A stretch of 64,000 nt of DNA from SB11 sp035906255 (GCA_035906255.1 JAMIFM010000011.1:123450-187449), one strand, 5' to 3'. Shown: positions 6,077 through 16,010, numbered from the stretch's first letter. Notes: generated by a model not told the origin, from the letters alone. Program-made: numbers and translations.

Positions 6077-8437
6077 CTAAAAGTTAACCCTGTAACCTAA
6101 ATACGGAAATATGCCTATTTGATAAATCACCTTCACTTTTTTTCTGTTGTTGTCCCACTCACGCATTAATTCGTTTTGTGTATTAAACACATTATCGGCA
6201 GCAATAAAAAACTGATGGGTTGCTTTTTTACGGTTACTATTATACGCCAGCTTTATATCGCATCGGAAATAATCAGCTGTTTTTTCTTCAAAAGCCCTTT
6301 TAAAATCCTTGCGTTCCTCGTTATGCAAAATACTTTGTGCTACATCTACAGGAATTATCCTGCGTCCGCCCATGTGCGTTAGCTTTATATCTGCCGAAAT
6401 AGATTTGCGGTTATCCTTGCCAATTTTAAACTCCTTTCCTGCCAGCACATTAAACACGTGCCCTAAGTCAAATGCTGTATTACGCCAAACCCCGTCACCG
6501 CCTTGAAACTTAGAATCAAACAGCGACAAGGTGGTTAAAAAGTAGTATGAGTTGTTAAAAAACCGTTCAAACGTCAGTTCAACCCCATAGTTTTCTCCCT
6601 TTCCTCTATTCACAGTGCTGTCTTCTGTTTCAAACGAGAAATCACCGCCTATATTCACTGTTGAATAGTGCCCCATGCGCGATATTGCTGATACGGGCAC
6701 ATCGTACAAATACTGGTAATAGGCTTCTACTTTAAAGCGCTTGGTGTTTTTTATCATTTGCTGATACCCTGCCACAAAATGTGCGCTGCGGGTTAAATCA
6801 AGATTACGGTTGGTTTGACGGTAACCACCCATTGTATCTCTAAACTTGTATGTATAGTATAACAACGGTAGTGTTTGGCTGTGAAGCCCTGCACCAAAAC
6901 TCAGCTTTTTATCACTGCTCATGTGATACAACACCCCTAAACGGGGCTCAACCGCATAGGTATTATTAAAGGTAAACAGCTGATAATATACGCCTGAATT
7001 CACATCCAATTTTGAATTTGGGCGGTACTGCCAGTGCACATAACTTTGCACCAACGACGAACTGTTCTTTTCGTCCAACCCGATACGGTAAGATGAGTCT
7101 CTGCCCTCGTATTGTTTCTGATATATGTTATTACTTACTAATCTGCCCGTAACTCCCACCTTTATTAAATGACGGGGATTAAACTTATGGGTGAGTGTGT
7201 ATTGCAGCAACTGCTGATGTTCGGCCGATCGGTACTCCTCATCCACTCGGTGTGTGTTGTTTTTATAATACTCCTCGTTATAAACCTTGCTGCCGCTACC
7301 TGTTGCTGAGAAAATAAGTTTACCTACTGTTTTAGGTGACAATTTGGAGGTGAATGTAATACCCGAAGCATACATACTGCTTCTGAAATCGTTATCAGTT
7401 ACGCTGTTACTGCCCCAAGCAGCAGTGTCTTCTTCGCTTTCTTTTACCGTAATACTGCTGGTGCCTCCTATGGCCCATATTGAAAGGGTATTTTTTGATG
7501 AAACAGGTAAGTTAATTTTAAACGATAAATCCTGAAACTGCGGAATACCGTTAAGCCCCACACTAACTCCCATTGCCCTTAGTGCCCTGAACGACAAGAA
7601 ACGATAACTCACCAAATACGAACCTCCCTTTTCTTTCATCAGCGGGCCTTCGGTAGTAAACTCAACGCCGTTTAACCCCGCCTGAAACGTGTGCTCGCGT
7701 TTTTCGTTATTACCGTTGCGCATCCTTACATCAAACACCGCTGCCGTTTTATTGCCATATTCAGCTGGAAATGCCCCCGTAAAAAAATCGGTGTTAGCCA
7801 ACAGGTTGTTGTTTAATATACTAAACGCGCCGCCTGTGGTTCCTGTTACAGCAAAATGGTTAGGGTTGGGGATTTCAATCCCTTCAAGTCGCCACAAAAT
7901 ACCCATGGGGGTATTACCGCGTACAATAATATCGTTACGCAAATCACCACCGCCTGCAACTCCAGCCACATTAGCCGCCACACGTGCAGGGTCTTGCCTT
8001 GAACCCGCATACCGGTTGGTTTCATCCACCCGCAACGTAGTTGCACTCACCACAGCCAATTCATTCACAGGTTTCAATTTATCTTTATCGGCCGTTACCA
8101 CTACTTCTGTCTCCTGCACCACGTTTTCTTCCAATACAATTTGCAACACCACCTCTTTGCCTGAACTAACTACAATATCTGTAAGCACTTCTTCCTTATA
8201 CCCCAAATAGCTGGTTTTAATATCCACGCGACCAATAGACACCTTCTCTATCTTAAAGTTTCCATTTTCATCGGTCACAGCCCCCATCAAAGGGTTGCTG
8301 CCCACAATTAATACGTTGGCACCTATTAGCGGGGTAAGCAGGTTTTTGTCCAACACAGTACCTCTGATGGTTTGGGTAAGTTGTGCATTTGCCTTTGAAA
8401 CAATTAATACTAAGATAATTACAGTAAGTTTTTTCAT
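6077..8437 (-). CDS. TonB-dependent receptor with carboxypeptidase-regulatory-like domain
   Basis: About 786 residues. A signal peptide ending KANAQ is followed by a carboxypeptidase-regulatory-like beta domain (about 25-105, with GTVLDKN and LIGANV), which is common at the front of Bacteroidota outer-membrane receptors. The plug (about 150-235) contains IIVRGNTPMGILWRLEGIEI, and the rest is a 22-strand-type barrel ending in aromatic VNF. The substrate is unknown. There is no SusD partner next to it, so it is not a typical polysaccharide-utilisation receptor. The start was moved to the third possible Met because the first is a TTG; ATG 8446 is the alternative. The AraC-type gene is divergent, 71 bases away, and may regulate it. 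Confidence 0.9.
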   Translation of the reverse strand: MKKLTVIILVLIVSKANAQLTQTIRGTVLDKNLLTPLIGANVLIVGSNPLMGAVTDENGNFKIEKVSIGRVDIKTSYLGYKEEVLTDIVVSSGKEVVLQIVLEENVVQETEVVVTADKDKLKPVNELAVVSATTLRVDETNRYAGSRQDPARVAANVAGVAGGGDLRNDIIVRGNTPMGILWRLEGIEIPNPNHFAVTGTTGGAFSILNNNLLANTDFFTGAFPAEYGNKTAAVFDVRMRNGNNEKREHTFQAGLNGVEFTTEGPLMKEKGGSYLVSYRFLSFRALRAMGVSVGLNGIPQFQDLSFKINLPVSSKNTLSIWAIGGTSSITVKESEEDTAAWGSNSVTDNDFRSSMYASGITFTSKLSPKTVGKLIFSATGSGSKVYNEEYYKNNTHRVDEEYRSAEHQQLLQYTLTHKFNPRHLIKVGVTGRLVSNNIYQKQYEGRDSSYRIGLDEKNSSSLVQSYVHWQYRPNSKLDVNSGVYYQLFTFNNTYAVEPRLGVLYHMSSDKKLSFGAGLHSQTLPLLYYTYKFRDTMGGYRQTNRNLDLTRSAHFVAGYQQMIKNTKRFKVEAYYQYLYDVPVSAISRMGHYSTVNIGGDFSFETEDSTVNRGKGENYGVELTFERFFNNSYYFLTTLSLFDSKFQGGDGVWRNTAFDLGHVFNVLAGKEFKIGKDNRKSISADIKLTHMGGRRIIPVDVAQSILHNEERKDFKRAFEEKTADYFRCDIKLAYNSNRKKATHQFFIAADNVFNTQNELMREWDNNRKKVKVIYQIGIFPYLGYRVNF

Positions 8438-8452
8438 AGTTTTCATCTTCCG

Positions 8453-8460
8453 CAAAAGTA
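8453..8460 (-). promoter_or_regulatory. -7 element directly before the TonB receptor start
   Basis: TACTTTTG on the minus strand matches TAnnTTTG. It ends 6 bases before ATG 8446 and 15 bases before ATG 8437, implying a very short or absent leader. Confidence 0.45.
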
Positions 8461-8508
8461 ATTTTAACGGTTACCATTTTTTTATCCATTTTTGCTAAAA
8501 TTTAAACT

Positions 8509-9360
8509 GTGAAAACTGCTGATGCTGAAATACATATACAGGCAATTGAACGGGCGCAACACTTTATTGAATGCAACCTGCAACGCAATTTCAGCCTAAA
8601 AGAATTGGCAGATGCAGCACACTTATCGTACCATCGTTTTGCCCATGTTTTTAGTGAAAGAACTCAGCAACCGCTGTGGAATTATGTAAAACAATACCGC
8701 CTAAAATATGCTGCCGGGTTGTTACGCCATTCGGCATACAGCATTTCTGATATTGCCGAACTTACGGGGTACGGAGGTGTTCAATCACTCACAAAAGCAT
8801 TTAGTAACCAGTTTTCTCAATCGCCCAAACGGTTTTCAAAATCATCAGTAGTTCCTAACAATCATATTTTACAATTTATCCCTACCGATACGGCTGCAAT
8901 AACCGCTATGGAAACGGTTTGTTACATTACAGAGCCGGAAACGGAGTATTGGTATTGCAGGTGTACTGAAAGTACTGTGCAGGAAAAAATAACCGGATTA
9001 TTTGAAAACGCGGCCATGAACGGAGCCGATATAAACAGCCTGCGGGTAGCAGCTTCATCGCCTGATGTATATATGCTTACACACCCTGCTAAAATGCGCG
9101 TTGATGTAGGGTATTGGATAAAACCCAATGAGCTTTCACCCTTAATTACAGCCGGATTATATAAGAAAACAATTAGTGCAGGAAAGTTTTTGCATAAAGT
9201 ATCGCAGCTACCCCCACCACTTGCAGGATTGTTTGTTTTTGAGATGATTGAATCTTCCAGCAGGTATTCGCTTTCAACCATCCGCAACCATCATTCGATG
9301 GTACGGATTAATATCGCCACTGCCACACCAACCACTGAGCTTTTTATCCCTGTGGTGTAA
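8509..9360 (+). CDS. AraC-family regulator with GyrI-like effector domain
   Basis: 283 residues starting at GTG. Residues about 10-110 hold the two AraC helix-turn-helix motifs (FSLKELADAAHLSYHRFAHVF, then ISDIAELTGYGGVQSLTKAF, described here in part). Residues about 130-280 form the GyrI-like/SOUL-type small-molecule domain seen in the Rob and BmrR class. Rob-like regulators typically sense amphipathic drugs or bile-type ligands and switch envelope or efflux genes. The divergent TonB receptor is the obvious candidate target. Its last 17 bases overlap the convergent GNAT gene. Confidence 0.88.
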   Translation: MKTADAEIHIQAIERAQHFIECNLQRNFSLKELADAAHLSYHRFAHVFSERTQQPLWNYVKQYRLKYAAGLLRHSAYSISDIAELTGYGGVQSLTKAFSNQFSQSPKRFSKSSVVPNNHILQFIPTDTAAITAMETVCYITEPETEYWYCRCTESTVQEKITGLFENAAMNGADINSLRVAASSPDVYMLTHPAKMRVDVGYWIKPNELSPLITAGLYKKTISAGKFLHKVSQLPPPLAGLFVFEMIESSSRYSLSTIRNHHSMVRINIATATPTTELFIPVV

Positions 9361-9883
9361 AATCTGCACGGGTAATTTTATACCAAGCGTGCGGTGCCCC
9401 GTCATACTCAAACATTTCAACAAACTGTAAGCCTGCTTTTTGCAATACCCTGCGTGAAGCTGTATTGCCCTCTTCGGCCATTGCATAAACAGTATCGGCG
9501 TGCAACACATCAAAACCGTATTTTAGTGTTGGAGCAGCCGTTTCAGTGGCATAGCCCATACCCCAACGGCTTTTTATAAACCGATAACCAAAATCGTAAT
9601 AGTTAGTGTGGTTATTCACCGTTTCACGCATCAGTTTCAAGCCCGTCCAACCGATAAACTCACCGCTTTCCTTTTCTATCACTGCCCACCTGCCAATACC
9701 GTTATCAATATATTGTTGCCTGATGAAAGCTATTACCTTGCGTATCTGTTCAATATCCTTCACAGGCTCATTCCCCAAATACCTGTGCACTTCGGGGTCA
9801 CTATCAAGTATAAACATACCCGTTTCATCCTCGGGCAGTAATTCACGGATAATAAGTCGTTCGGTTACAGCAATTATTTGCAT
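9344..9883 (-). CDS. GNAT N-acetyltransferase, RimJ/RimL type
   Basis: About 179 residues from the ATG at 9883; the longer frame opens with TTG inside the upstream gene. The GNAT fold is evident: TERLIIREL at the N-terminus, VIEKESGEFIGWTGLKL, an acetyl-CoA loop region (RWGMGYATETAAPTLKYGFD), and the ANTASRRVLQKAGLQF-like end. It matches the family that acetylates ribosomal or other protein N-termini or small amines; the substrate is unknown. It begins 10 bases after the permease stop, suggesting co-transcription, and its end overlaps the AraC gene. Confidence 0.88.
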   Translation of the reverse strand: MQIIAVTERLIIRELLPEDETGMFILDSDPEVHRYLGNEPVKDIEQIRKVIAFIRQQYIDNGIGRWAVIEKESGEFIGWTGLKLMRETVNNHTNYYDFGYRFIKSRWGMGYATETAAPTLKYGFDVLHADTVYAMAEEGNTASRRVLQKAGLQFVEMFEYDGAPHAWYKITRADFTPQG

Positions 9884-9893
9884 GCGATAAGAA

Positions 9894-11111
9894 TCAATCA
9901 AAACGGATGGCTTTCACAGGTGTGATTCGCGAAACCATCAAACTGGGCAACAACATCGCAATAATACACACCGCAAAAGCGCCTACATTAATTATTAATA
10001 TAGGTAACAATTCAATGTTTACAGGCACAAAATTCAAATAATACGATTCAGGGTCAAGTTTTACAAAACTTGTTTTTTGTTGGTAGTAGCAAAAGCCCAA
10101 TCCAAGCGTATTACCTATCAATAGGCCTTGTCCTATAAGGTAAGCTGCTTTATATAAAAATATGCGTTGTATGCCCCAATCACTGCTGCCCAATGCTTTT
10201 AATATACCTATCATATTGGTACGTTCGATGATAAGTACCAACAAAGCAGTAATCATGTTTATACAAGCCACCAAAATCATCAGCACCATTATTATCACCA
10301 CATTGGTATCCAACAGTGCCAGCCAATCAAAAATCTGCGGTTTCAGCTCGCGGGCATTGTATGCTTTAATATTTGGCGGTAATTCACCGTTCAGGTTATA
10401 CGTAGTTTCATCAAGGCGCTCAAAATTGGTCAGCATTATTTCAAAGCCCTGCACCATACTATCGCCCCAACCGTTCAGCTTTTGTATATGCCTCAAATCT
10501 ACCAATGCAAAGGTTTTGTCATAATCTTCAAGCCCCGTTTCATACACCCCCGAAACTGTTAAGCCCCTTGCCCTTACAGGCTCTTGTATGAAATATAACG
10601 GCACATTATCGCCTACTTTCAACCGCAACTTATCCGCCAGTATTTTAGATATTAAAATCTCCTGCCCTGTTACCGAGTCTTTAAAATCAGGCAATTTCCC
10701 TTCTATCAGACAACCTTGTATAAATGTCCAGTCAAATCCCTTATCAACACCTTTCAGTACAATCCCCTCTACATCGGTATCGGTTTTTATTATTGCCGCT
10801 TTGTGGGCATAAACCTGCACTTGGGTTACAGGCCCTGTTTGTTTTACTGTTTTAAGAAACGGCTGGTTGCGGTTGATGGGGGTAGCTTCAAACGACTCGT
10901 TCAACTCAAGGGCTTTTACTTGTATGTGTGCCCCAAAGCCAACCACTTTATCGGTAATTTGGTTTTTAAACCCTGTGAGGATGGCCACTGAACCTATCAT
11001 TACCCCTATGCTGATAGCAATACCTGCTATACCAATGCGGATAATAAGCCGTGAAAACGACTTTGAGCTTTTGCCTGTGAGACGGCGGCCTATGTAGTAA
11101 CTGTAATTCAA
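9894..11111 (-). CDS. LolC/LolE-like ABC transporter permease (FtsX/MacB fold)
   Basis: 405 residues with four predicted spans: one near residues 22-50 and three in the last ~150 residues. In between is a large periplasmic domain of about 210 residues, the MacB/FtsX layout used by LolC/E in lipoprotein release. The start NYSYYIGRRL and the SKSFSRLIIRIGIAGIAISI-type first helix are family-typical. Its ATPase is not adjacent, as is usual in Bacteroidota. Lipoprotein release is inferred from family and from the lipoprotein-rich proteome. It lies divergent to thyA and is followed closely by the GNAT gene. Confidence 0.87.
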   Translation of the reverse strand: MNYSYYIGRRLTGKSSKSFSRLIIRIGIAGIAISIGVMIGSVAILTGFKNQITDKVVGFGAHIQVKALELNESFEATPINRNQPFLKTVKQTGPVTQVQVYAHKAAIIKTDTDVEGIVLKGVDKGFDWTFIQGCLIEGKLPDFKDSVTGQEILISKILADKLRLKVGDNVPLYFIQEPVRARGLTVSGVYETGLEDYDKTFALVDLRHIQKLNGWGDSMVQGFEIMLTNFERLDETTYNLNGELPPNIKAYNARELKPQIFDWLALLDTNVVIIMVLMILVACINMITALLVLIIERTNMIGILKALGSSDWGIQRIFLYKAAYLIGQGLLIGNTLGLGFCYYQQKTSFVKLDPESYYLNFVPVNIELLPILIINVGAFAVCIIAMLLPSLMVSRITPVKAIRFD

Positions 11112-11251
11112 CCTTTCGCAAAGAAACTACTTTTACCCATGATTTGACAATGATTTTAGGGGCATTTTAAGCCTATGCACCTTTTGTTGATAATACCGTT
11201 TTGATTGGGCTTTTATAAAAGCTGAACTTTGCATTGAATTTAAGATTTGCC

Positions 11252-12046
11252 ATGAACCAATACGAAACCTTTTTACGCTTTGTGTATGAAAACGGGGCTA
11301 CTAAAACTGACCGTACCGGTACGGGAACCCGCAGTGTGTTTGGCTACCAAATGCGTTTTGATTTGAACGAGGGTTTTCCGTTGGTTACTACTAAAAAGGT
11401 GCACTTAAAATCTATCATCCATGAGTTATTGTGGTTTTTAAAGGGTGACACAAATACAAAGTACCTGAAAGATAACGGGGTAAGTATTTGGGATGAATGG
11501 GCAGATGCCGATGGCAATCTTGGCCCTGTGTACGGGTACCAGTGGCGCAACTGGCCTAAGGCCGACGGCAGCCACGTTGACCAAATGCAGCAGGTATTGG
11601 ATATGCTGAAAAAAAGCCCTGATAGTCGCCGTATAATGGTAAGTGCTTGGAATGTGGCTGACCTTGAAAAAATGGCACTAATGCCCTGCCATGCGTTGTT
11701 TCAGTTTTATGTTGCCGACAATAAGCTAAGCTGCCAGTTATACCAACGCAGTGCCGATATATTTTTAGGAGTGCCGTTTAATATTGCCAGCTATGCTTTA
11801 CTTACCATGATGATTGCCCAAGAATGCGGGCTTGAACTGGGTGATTTTGTACACACGTTTGGCGATGCCCATATATACAGTAATCACTTTGAGCAAGTGG
11901 AATTGCAATTGAGCCGTGAGTCTCGCCCCTATCCTGTGATGAAACTAAACCCTGATGTGAAATCGGTATTTGATTTTACGTTTGAGGATTTTTCGCTTGA
12001 AAACTACGACCCTCACCCAGCTATTAAAGCACCTGTAGCTATTTAG
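11252..12046 (+). CDS. thyA: Thymidylate synthase
   Basis: 264 residues from the ATG at 11252, exactly the E. coli ThyA length; an upstream in-frame TTG at 11234 is disregarded. It methylates dUMP to dTMP using 5,10-methylene-tetrahydrofolate. The catalytic Cys is Cys146 in MPCHALFQFYV. The phosphate-binding Arg pair is in SRRIMVSAWN near 126, and the QRSADIFLGVPFNIASYALL motif is intact. No dihydrofolate reductase gene follows, although folA often accompanies thyA. Confidence 0.97.
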   Translation: MNQYETFLRFVYENGATKTDRTGTGTRSVFGYQMRFDLNEGFPLVTTKKVHLKSIIHELLWFLKGDTNTKYLKDNGVSIWDEWADADGNLGPVYGYQWRNWPKADGSHVDQMQQVLDMLKKSPDSRRIMVSAWNVADLEKMALMPCHALFQFYVADNKLSCQLYQRSADIFLGVPFNIASYALLTMMIAQECGLELGDFVHTFGDAHIYSNHFEQVELQLSRESRPYPVMKLNPDVKSVFDFTFEDFSLENYDPHPAIKAPVAI

Positions 12047-12106
12047 TTATTTGTTGTCTGATTAGGTCATCCAAAAACTTAAAACTGTAAACAGGAAACT
12101 GAAAGC

Positions 12107-12114
12107 TATCTTTG
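12107..12114 (+). promoter_or_regulatory. -7 element abutting the marC start
   Basis: TATCTTTG matches TAnnTTTG and ends only 4 bases before the marC ATG. Transcription would start at or just before the start codon, so the mRNA may be leaderless. Confidence 0.5.
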
Positions 12115-12118
12115 CATT

Positions 12119-12685
12119 ATGTTCAGTTTTGATGAAATCCTTACCGTTTCGTTTACCCTTTTTGCGGTAATAGATGTTATAGGGTCAGTACCCGTTATCA
12201 TTTCATTACGCAGTAAGATAGGCCATATACAAAGCGAAAAAGTTACACTGGCAGCAGGTGCATTAATGATTTTGTTCCTGTTTATCGGTAAAGAGTTTTT
12301 GGGATTGATGGGGGTTGATTTAAGCTCGTTTGCGGTAGCGGGTTCTATTGTAATCTTTATTCTTGGTCTTGAAATGATTTTGGGTATTGATATTTTTAAA
12401 GCCGACCCTGACCCCTCATCAGGAAGTATTGTGCCCGTAGCTTTCCCTATCATAGCCGGTTCAGGTACACTAACTACTGTTATTTCACTACGTGCCGATT
12501 ACGGATTGTACAACATATTAGTAGGCATACTTCTCAACCTTATTCTGATTTACGTAGTACTAAAATCAACCAACTTCATCGAGCGTAAACTGGGTAAAGG
12601 CGGTTTGCTTGTCATTCGTAAATTCTTCGGGCTTATCCTACTTGCCATCGCCGTTAAAATATTTAAAGGCAATTTGATGGCGTAG
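12119..12685 (+). CDS. MarC-family (UPF0056) integral membrane protein
   Basis: 188 residues with about six predicted spans and the family N-terminus (FSFDEILTVSFTLFAVIDVIGSVPV, shown only in part). A conserved VAFPIIAGSGTLTTVISLRA loop lies near the middle. MarC proteins were once thought to give multiple antibiotic resistance, but the function is unresolved. The start codon is fixed by family similarity, which makes the very close -7 element noteworthy. It is convergent with the next gene, with only two bases between the stops. Confidence 0.9.
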   Translation: MFSFDEILTVSFTLFAVIDVIGSVPVIISLRSKIGHIQSEKVTLAAGALMILFLFIGKEFLGLMGVDLSSFAVAGSIVIFILGLEMILGIDIFKADPDPSSGSIVPVAFPIIAGSGTLTTVISLRADYGLYNILVGILLNLILIYVVLKSTNFIERKLGKGGLLVIRKFFGLILLAIAVKIFKGNLMA

Positions 12686-12687
12686 GT

Positions 12688-14262
12688 TTAATCCAGTTTA
12701 AAGGTTACTATTTTACCAATTCCATCTTTATACCCATACCAAATGTATTCGTTCACCCCAACTTTTTGAATACCGCCGCCTAATAAGTCAATCCCATACT
12801 CTTTTCTTACAGCGCTAATCAATACTTTTCGAGTTTCGTTTCCTTCACCATCAACTTTAACCACTGCTAAACACGTTTTATCATCCGATTGATCTTCTTT
12901 ACTTTTTGAGTTATATACACCATTTGTGTAATTTCCTATATTATCAGAAAAAACTATATACGTACTATTATCAGAATCTGTAAATGTTAAATAGTTATCC
13001 AATTCAGTGTTTGTATAGGCAATTTCTTTTTCTGCATACCTAGAAACTACGCTTTGACTTTTTAAAACTCCTTTATTATCAAAATTGAAAAAGATAATGT
13101 TTCCAAAAATCATTTTAACAGTTTTTACATCCCAAGGTGAATTCTCTGACCAAGAATTGAAAGTTAACCTATCACAATCAACCACAAAAAACCCTCCATC
13201 CGATTTTTTAATGATATCAAATTCCTCATCATTAAAATAGTCCTTATTCTCTTTTTTTATTTTAGAATCAGCATAAGCTTTTCTAAAGTTCTCAGTTGTG
13301 CTTGAAAAATTTGAGCAAATCAAACTATTTCCCTCTACACTTTGCTTTACAAAAAATATCCCAGCCGGTTTATCTTTCTTTTTATTAAAATCATTATAAA
13401 ATCCTAATGCAATTATTTCATCAGCAACAGAATCATAATGACATGAAACATATCTGCTATACAAGTTTTCATCAAGAGTGATGATTTTTCCTTCTCCATA
13501 TTTTATGTATTCTGTCTGACTTTCTAAAGAGTAATATATAGACTGGCTAGACGGTTTGTGGTCGAATTCTTTATTCTTACTTGCGATAGCAACCGTTAAC
13601 ATTTTATCTCCTTTATAATCATAGTTACTAGTAACCGACTTCTCAAGTTTACTTTCAAATTCAATTGAATCACTTTCATCTCTTTCAATTTCAACCCCAT
13701 TAAAATCCATGTCAAATAATGCTGTTGTTGGATAATTACTATCCATTATTACAAAAACAGAGTCAATTACATCATACAAAACAAATTGATGCTCCCAATA
13801 ACCTATCTCATCTTTCTTTTCAGATAGCGAAACTTCAAGTAAATCTGTTGTTTCACTTTTAATATCTAAGTTCAATCCGTAGGATATCCCATAATACTTT
13901 TTTTCCGTGTTATTTTTAATAAAGTATAACACATACAAGCTATTTCCAACGGTTTTAACAAGTACAATCTCCGGCACTCCTCCCACTTCATCATCATCAG
14001 TAAATTCAAGTTTAAGACTTTTAATAAGATTAAAATTATTCTTCTTGTCATAAGCATGAAATGTTAATCTATCATTTCTATATCCTTTTTGATTTTCAAG
14101 AATTATCAATGTGTCATTAACATAAGCAAAAACATTGAAAGCGGAATTTTCTTTTCCAATTTTCATATCATCTCCAACAGTGATATTAAAATTTTGTCCA
14201 AAAGAACTTGCCGATACTATTGAAAATATAATTACTTCAATAAATATTATAGTCTTGTTCAT
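12688..14262 (-). CDS. Secreted protein of unknown function, tandem paralogue A
   Basis: 524 residues. A signal peptide (MNKTIIFIEVIIFSIVSASS then FGQ) is followed by a long beta-rich, Asp/Glu/Lys-rich extracytoplasmic region without a recognised domain. Its length, the order of its segments and the C-terminal ending (GKIVTFKLD against VKLGRFTLTQN) match the next gene upstream, so the two are paralogues. Strand patterns with repeated V/I-x-G-F-Y motifs suggest a beta-propeller-like fold (inference). Codon use is more AT-rich than its sister. A copied hairpin lies 64 bases upstream of each start. Confidence 0.7.
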   Translation of the reverse strand: MNKTIIFIEVIIFSIVSASSFGQNFNITVGDDMKIGKENSAFNVFAYVNDTLIILENQKGYRNDRLTFHAYDKKNNFNLIKSLKLEFTDDDEVGGVPEIVLVKTVGNSLYVLYFIKNNTEKKYYGISYGLNLDIKSETTDLLEVSLSEKKDEIGYWEHQFVLYDVIDSVFVIMDSNYPTTALFDMDFNGVEIERDESDSIEFESKLEKSVTSNYDYKGDKMLTVAIASKNKEFDHKPSSQSIYYSLESQTEYIKYGEGKIITLDENLYSRYVSCHYDSVADEIIALGFYNDFNKKKDKPAGIFFVKQSVEGNSLICSNFSSTTENFRKAYADSKIKKENKDYFNDEEFDIIKKSDGGFFVVDCDRLTFNSWSENSPWDVKTVKMIFGNIIFFNFDNKGVLKSQSVVSRYAEKEIAYTNTELDNYLTFTDSDNSTYIVFSDNIGNYTNGVYNSKSKEDQSDDKTCLAVVKVDGEGNETRKVLISAVRKEYGIDLLGGGIQKVGVNEYIWYGYKDGIGKIVTFKLD

Positions 14263-14325
14263 CCGCTGAGTTTTTTATTCGCAAAATATATATTACTCTA
14301 CCTTTATAAAAGTTTGCTACGAGTT

Positions 14326-14359
14326 TTCGATAAAAAAAAGCCGCTCAGAGCGGCTTTTT
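14326..14359 (-). terminator. Hairpin terminator after paralogue B (copy 1)
   Basis: GCCGCT/AGCGGC arms with loop CAG, flanked by eight A on one side and five T on the other. On the minus strand the long T run follows the hairpin. It ends paralogue B and lies 64 bases upstream of paralogue A. Confidence 0.85.
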
Positions 14360-14369
14360 AATGATTAAA

Positions 14370-15947
14370 TTAATTCTGTGTCAGAGTAAACCTACCCAGC
14401 TTAACAGTCTTTTTATAATACCCAAACATAATTAACCCGCTTTCAGTTCGTATAGCATTACGGGGTAATATTTCCAGTTTAATATCTTTGTGGCGTATCA
14501 TTGCTTCTTTTACCATTTCGCCATTAGAATTAATGGTAGCTACTGCTAATACCCTTTTCTTGTATGCAGGTAGATTACGAATTTTTGTATCACCGGGTCG
14601 GTAGCTTTTGTAATGGTCGTTATAAAAAACATATAAATTTTCTTCGGTTGGGATTACTGTGTACGAAATTGCATTATCGTACGGATTTCTTGAGTTTCCC
14701 GCTTTCCTAATCGCTTGGGCATACTTAACACTACCATCAGGATTTATTCTCGTAATAATTACCTCATTTTTATGATAAGTATAATAACACGTTTGTGTAG
14801 AAAGTGTGATACCGGGAGCAACCCCAACTCCATTACTATTACTGCAATGCTCAACTTCAAAACTATTTTCAGCTAACAGCGTAATACTTCCGTCTTTATG
14901 GGTAATAAAATGGCGCATTGCAAATGACACCGGAATTCCAGTCTTTCCTTTTCGTATTTGCTTTTCAGAAGCAAAATTTGTTAGAAATTCTTTTTCAAAA
15001 GGATTGCTGTTTTTTGTTTTGGCCTCAAAGGTTGTAGCATTTAATCTTACAAAATATGTACCTGCTAAATCAGTTGCTTCCCTCGATTCTTCTTTATTAG
15101 AATAAAAACCGGCAATTAATATATCCCCTGCTTCATCAAAGCTAAAGGCCGCATTATTAATTCTAATATCTTTATTTATGTTTATTTCATAATCCCTGAT
15201 TTTCTCACCGTCAGTAGATGCAGGGCCAAAATCAAAAGAATATAAAGTGCACCCCGTTGTTGTGTATCCTATAAAATATACTGTATTATCTTTTATGGTA
15301 TGGTTACTCAAAGACGCGTCGTCTTCCAAAAGCCTAAATTTTACATTTTCTTTTTCATACACTTTGTTTAGGTTTTCATCATAAATAGAAAAATTAAAGG
15401 ATACAGGCTCTTTGTCTTTAACAGGGTTTGTCTGTTCAATCAAAAAAAGTTTTTTATCCTCAGACGGTTTAATTGTAAACCCTCCCTTATTGCCTTTTCT
15501 TTTACCTTGAATCGTTTCAATTTTATCCCATTTAGTTTCGGGTTTACCATCAAGTCCGTATTTACGTACTAAAAGATTAAATTGTTTTTGCTTCTTATCG
15601 TAGGATGTTCCAAAAACCACTATTGCATCGTCAAGTAAGAAAATGTCTTCTAACTCAATTTTATCCTTTTTGCTTTCGCTCCCTTTCTTTTTGCTAAACT
15701 CAATCTCTCTTGTAAAATCATGTTCAAGGCTCACCAAATCATACCTCTCAATGTACCTGTTCTTTTTTTTATCCTGCTTGATTACAAAAATGCCGTCTTT
15801 TGTCTCTCCCAAAATGTTAAAATCGGTTCCTTTCTTTTCAAGTCGAGATACCTTCCCCCAAGTAACATCAACACTTTGTGAATGTGATAAGATGGCAACC
15901 GCTGAAAAAATGAAAATTAAAATAATCTTTTGTAATGATATTTTCAT
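14370..15947 (-). CDS. Secreted protein of unknown function, tandem paralogue B
   Basis: 525 residues with a signal peptide ending HSQ. A Lys-rich beta-type extracytoplasmic region follows, containing repeated strand motifs such as GIFVIKQDKKKNRYIERYDL-like segments, AIVVFGTSYD and LIMFGYYKKT at the end. No known domain is recognised, and neither sorting nor lipoprotein signals are seen. It is paralogous to the gene at 12688-14262 and was probably formed by a tandem duplication of about 1685 bases, since start codons and upstream hairpins are spaced equally. It could be a periplasmic or surface beta-propeller. Confidence 0.7.
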   Translation of the reverse strand: MKISLQKIILIFIFSAVAILSHSQSVDVTWGKVSRLEKKGTDFNILGETKDGIFVIKQDKKKNRYIERYDLVSLEHDFTREIEFSKKKGSESKKDKIELEDIFLLDDAIVVFGTSYDKKQKQFNLLVRKYGLDGKPETKWDKIETIQGKRKGNKGGFTIKPSEDKKLFLIEQTNPVKDKEPVSFNFSIYDENLNKVYEKENVKFRLLEDDASLSNHTIKDNTVYFIGYTTTGCTLYSFDFGPASTDGEKIRDYEININKDIRINNAAFSFDEAGDILIAGFYSNKEESREATDLAGTYFVRLNATTFEAKTKNSNPFEKEFLTNFASEKQIRKGKTGIPVSFAMRHFITHKDGSITLLAENSFEVEHCSNSNGVGVAPGITLSTQTCYYTYHKNEVIITRINPDGSVKYAQAIRKAGNSRNPYDNAISYTVIPTEENLYVFYNDHYKSYRPGDTKIRNLPAYKKRVLAVATINSNGEMVKEAMIRHKDIKLEILPRNAIRTESGLIMFGYYKKTVKLGRFTLTQN

Positions 15948-16010
15948 GCTAACTTAATTTGCCGCGAAAGTAACCCCACGGAAACTGTTATCAAAGGATA
16001 CAGCACTGAA

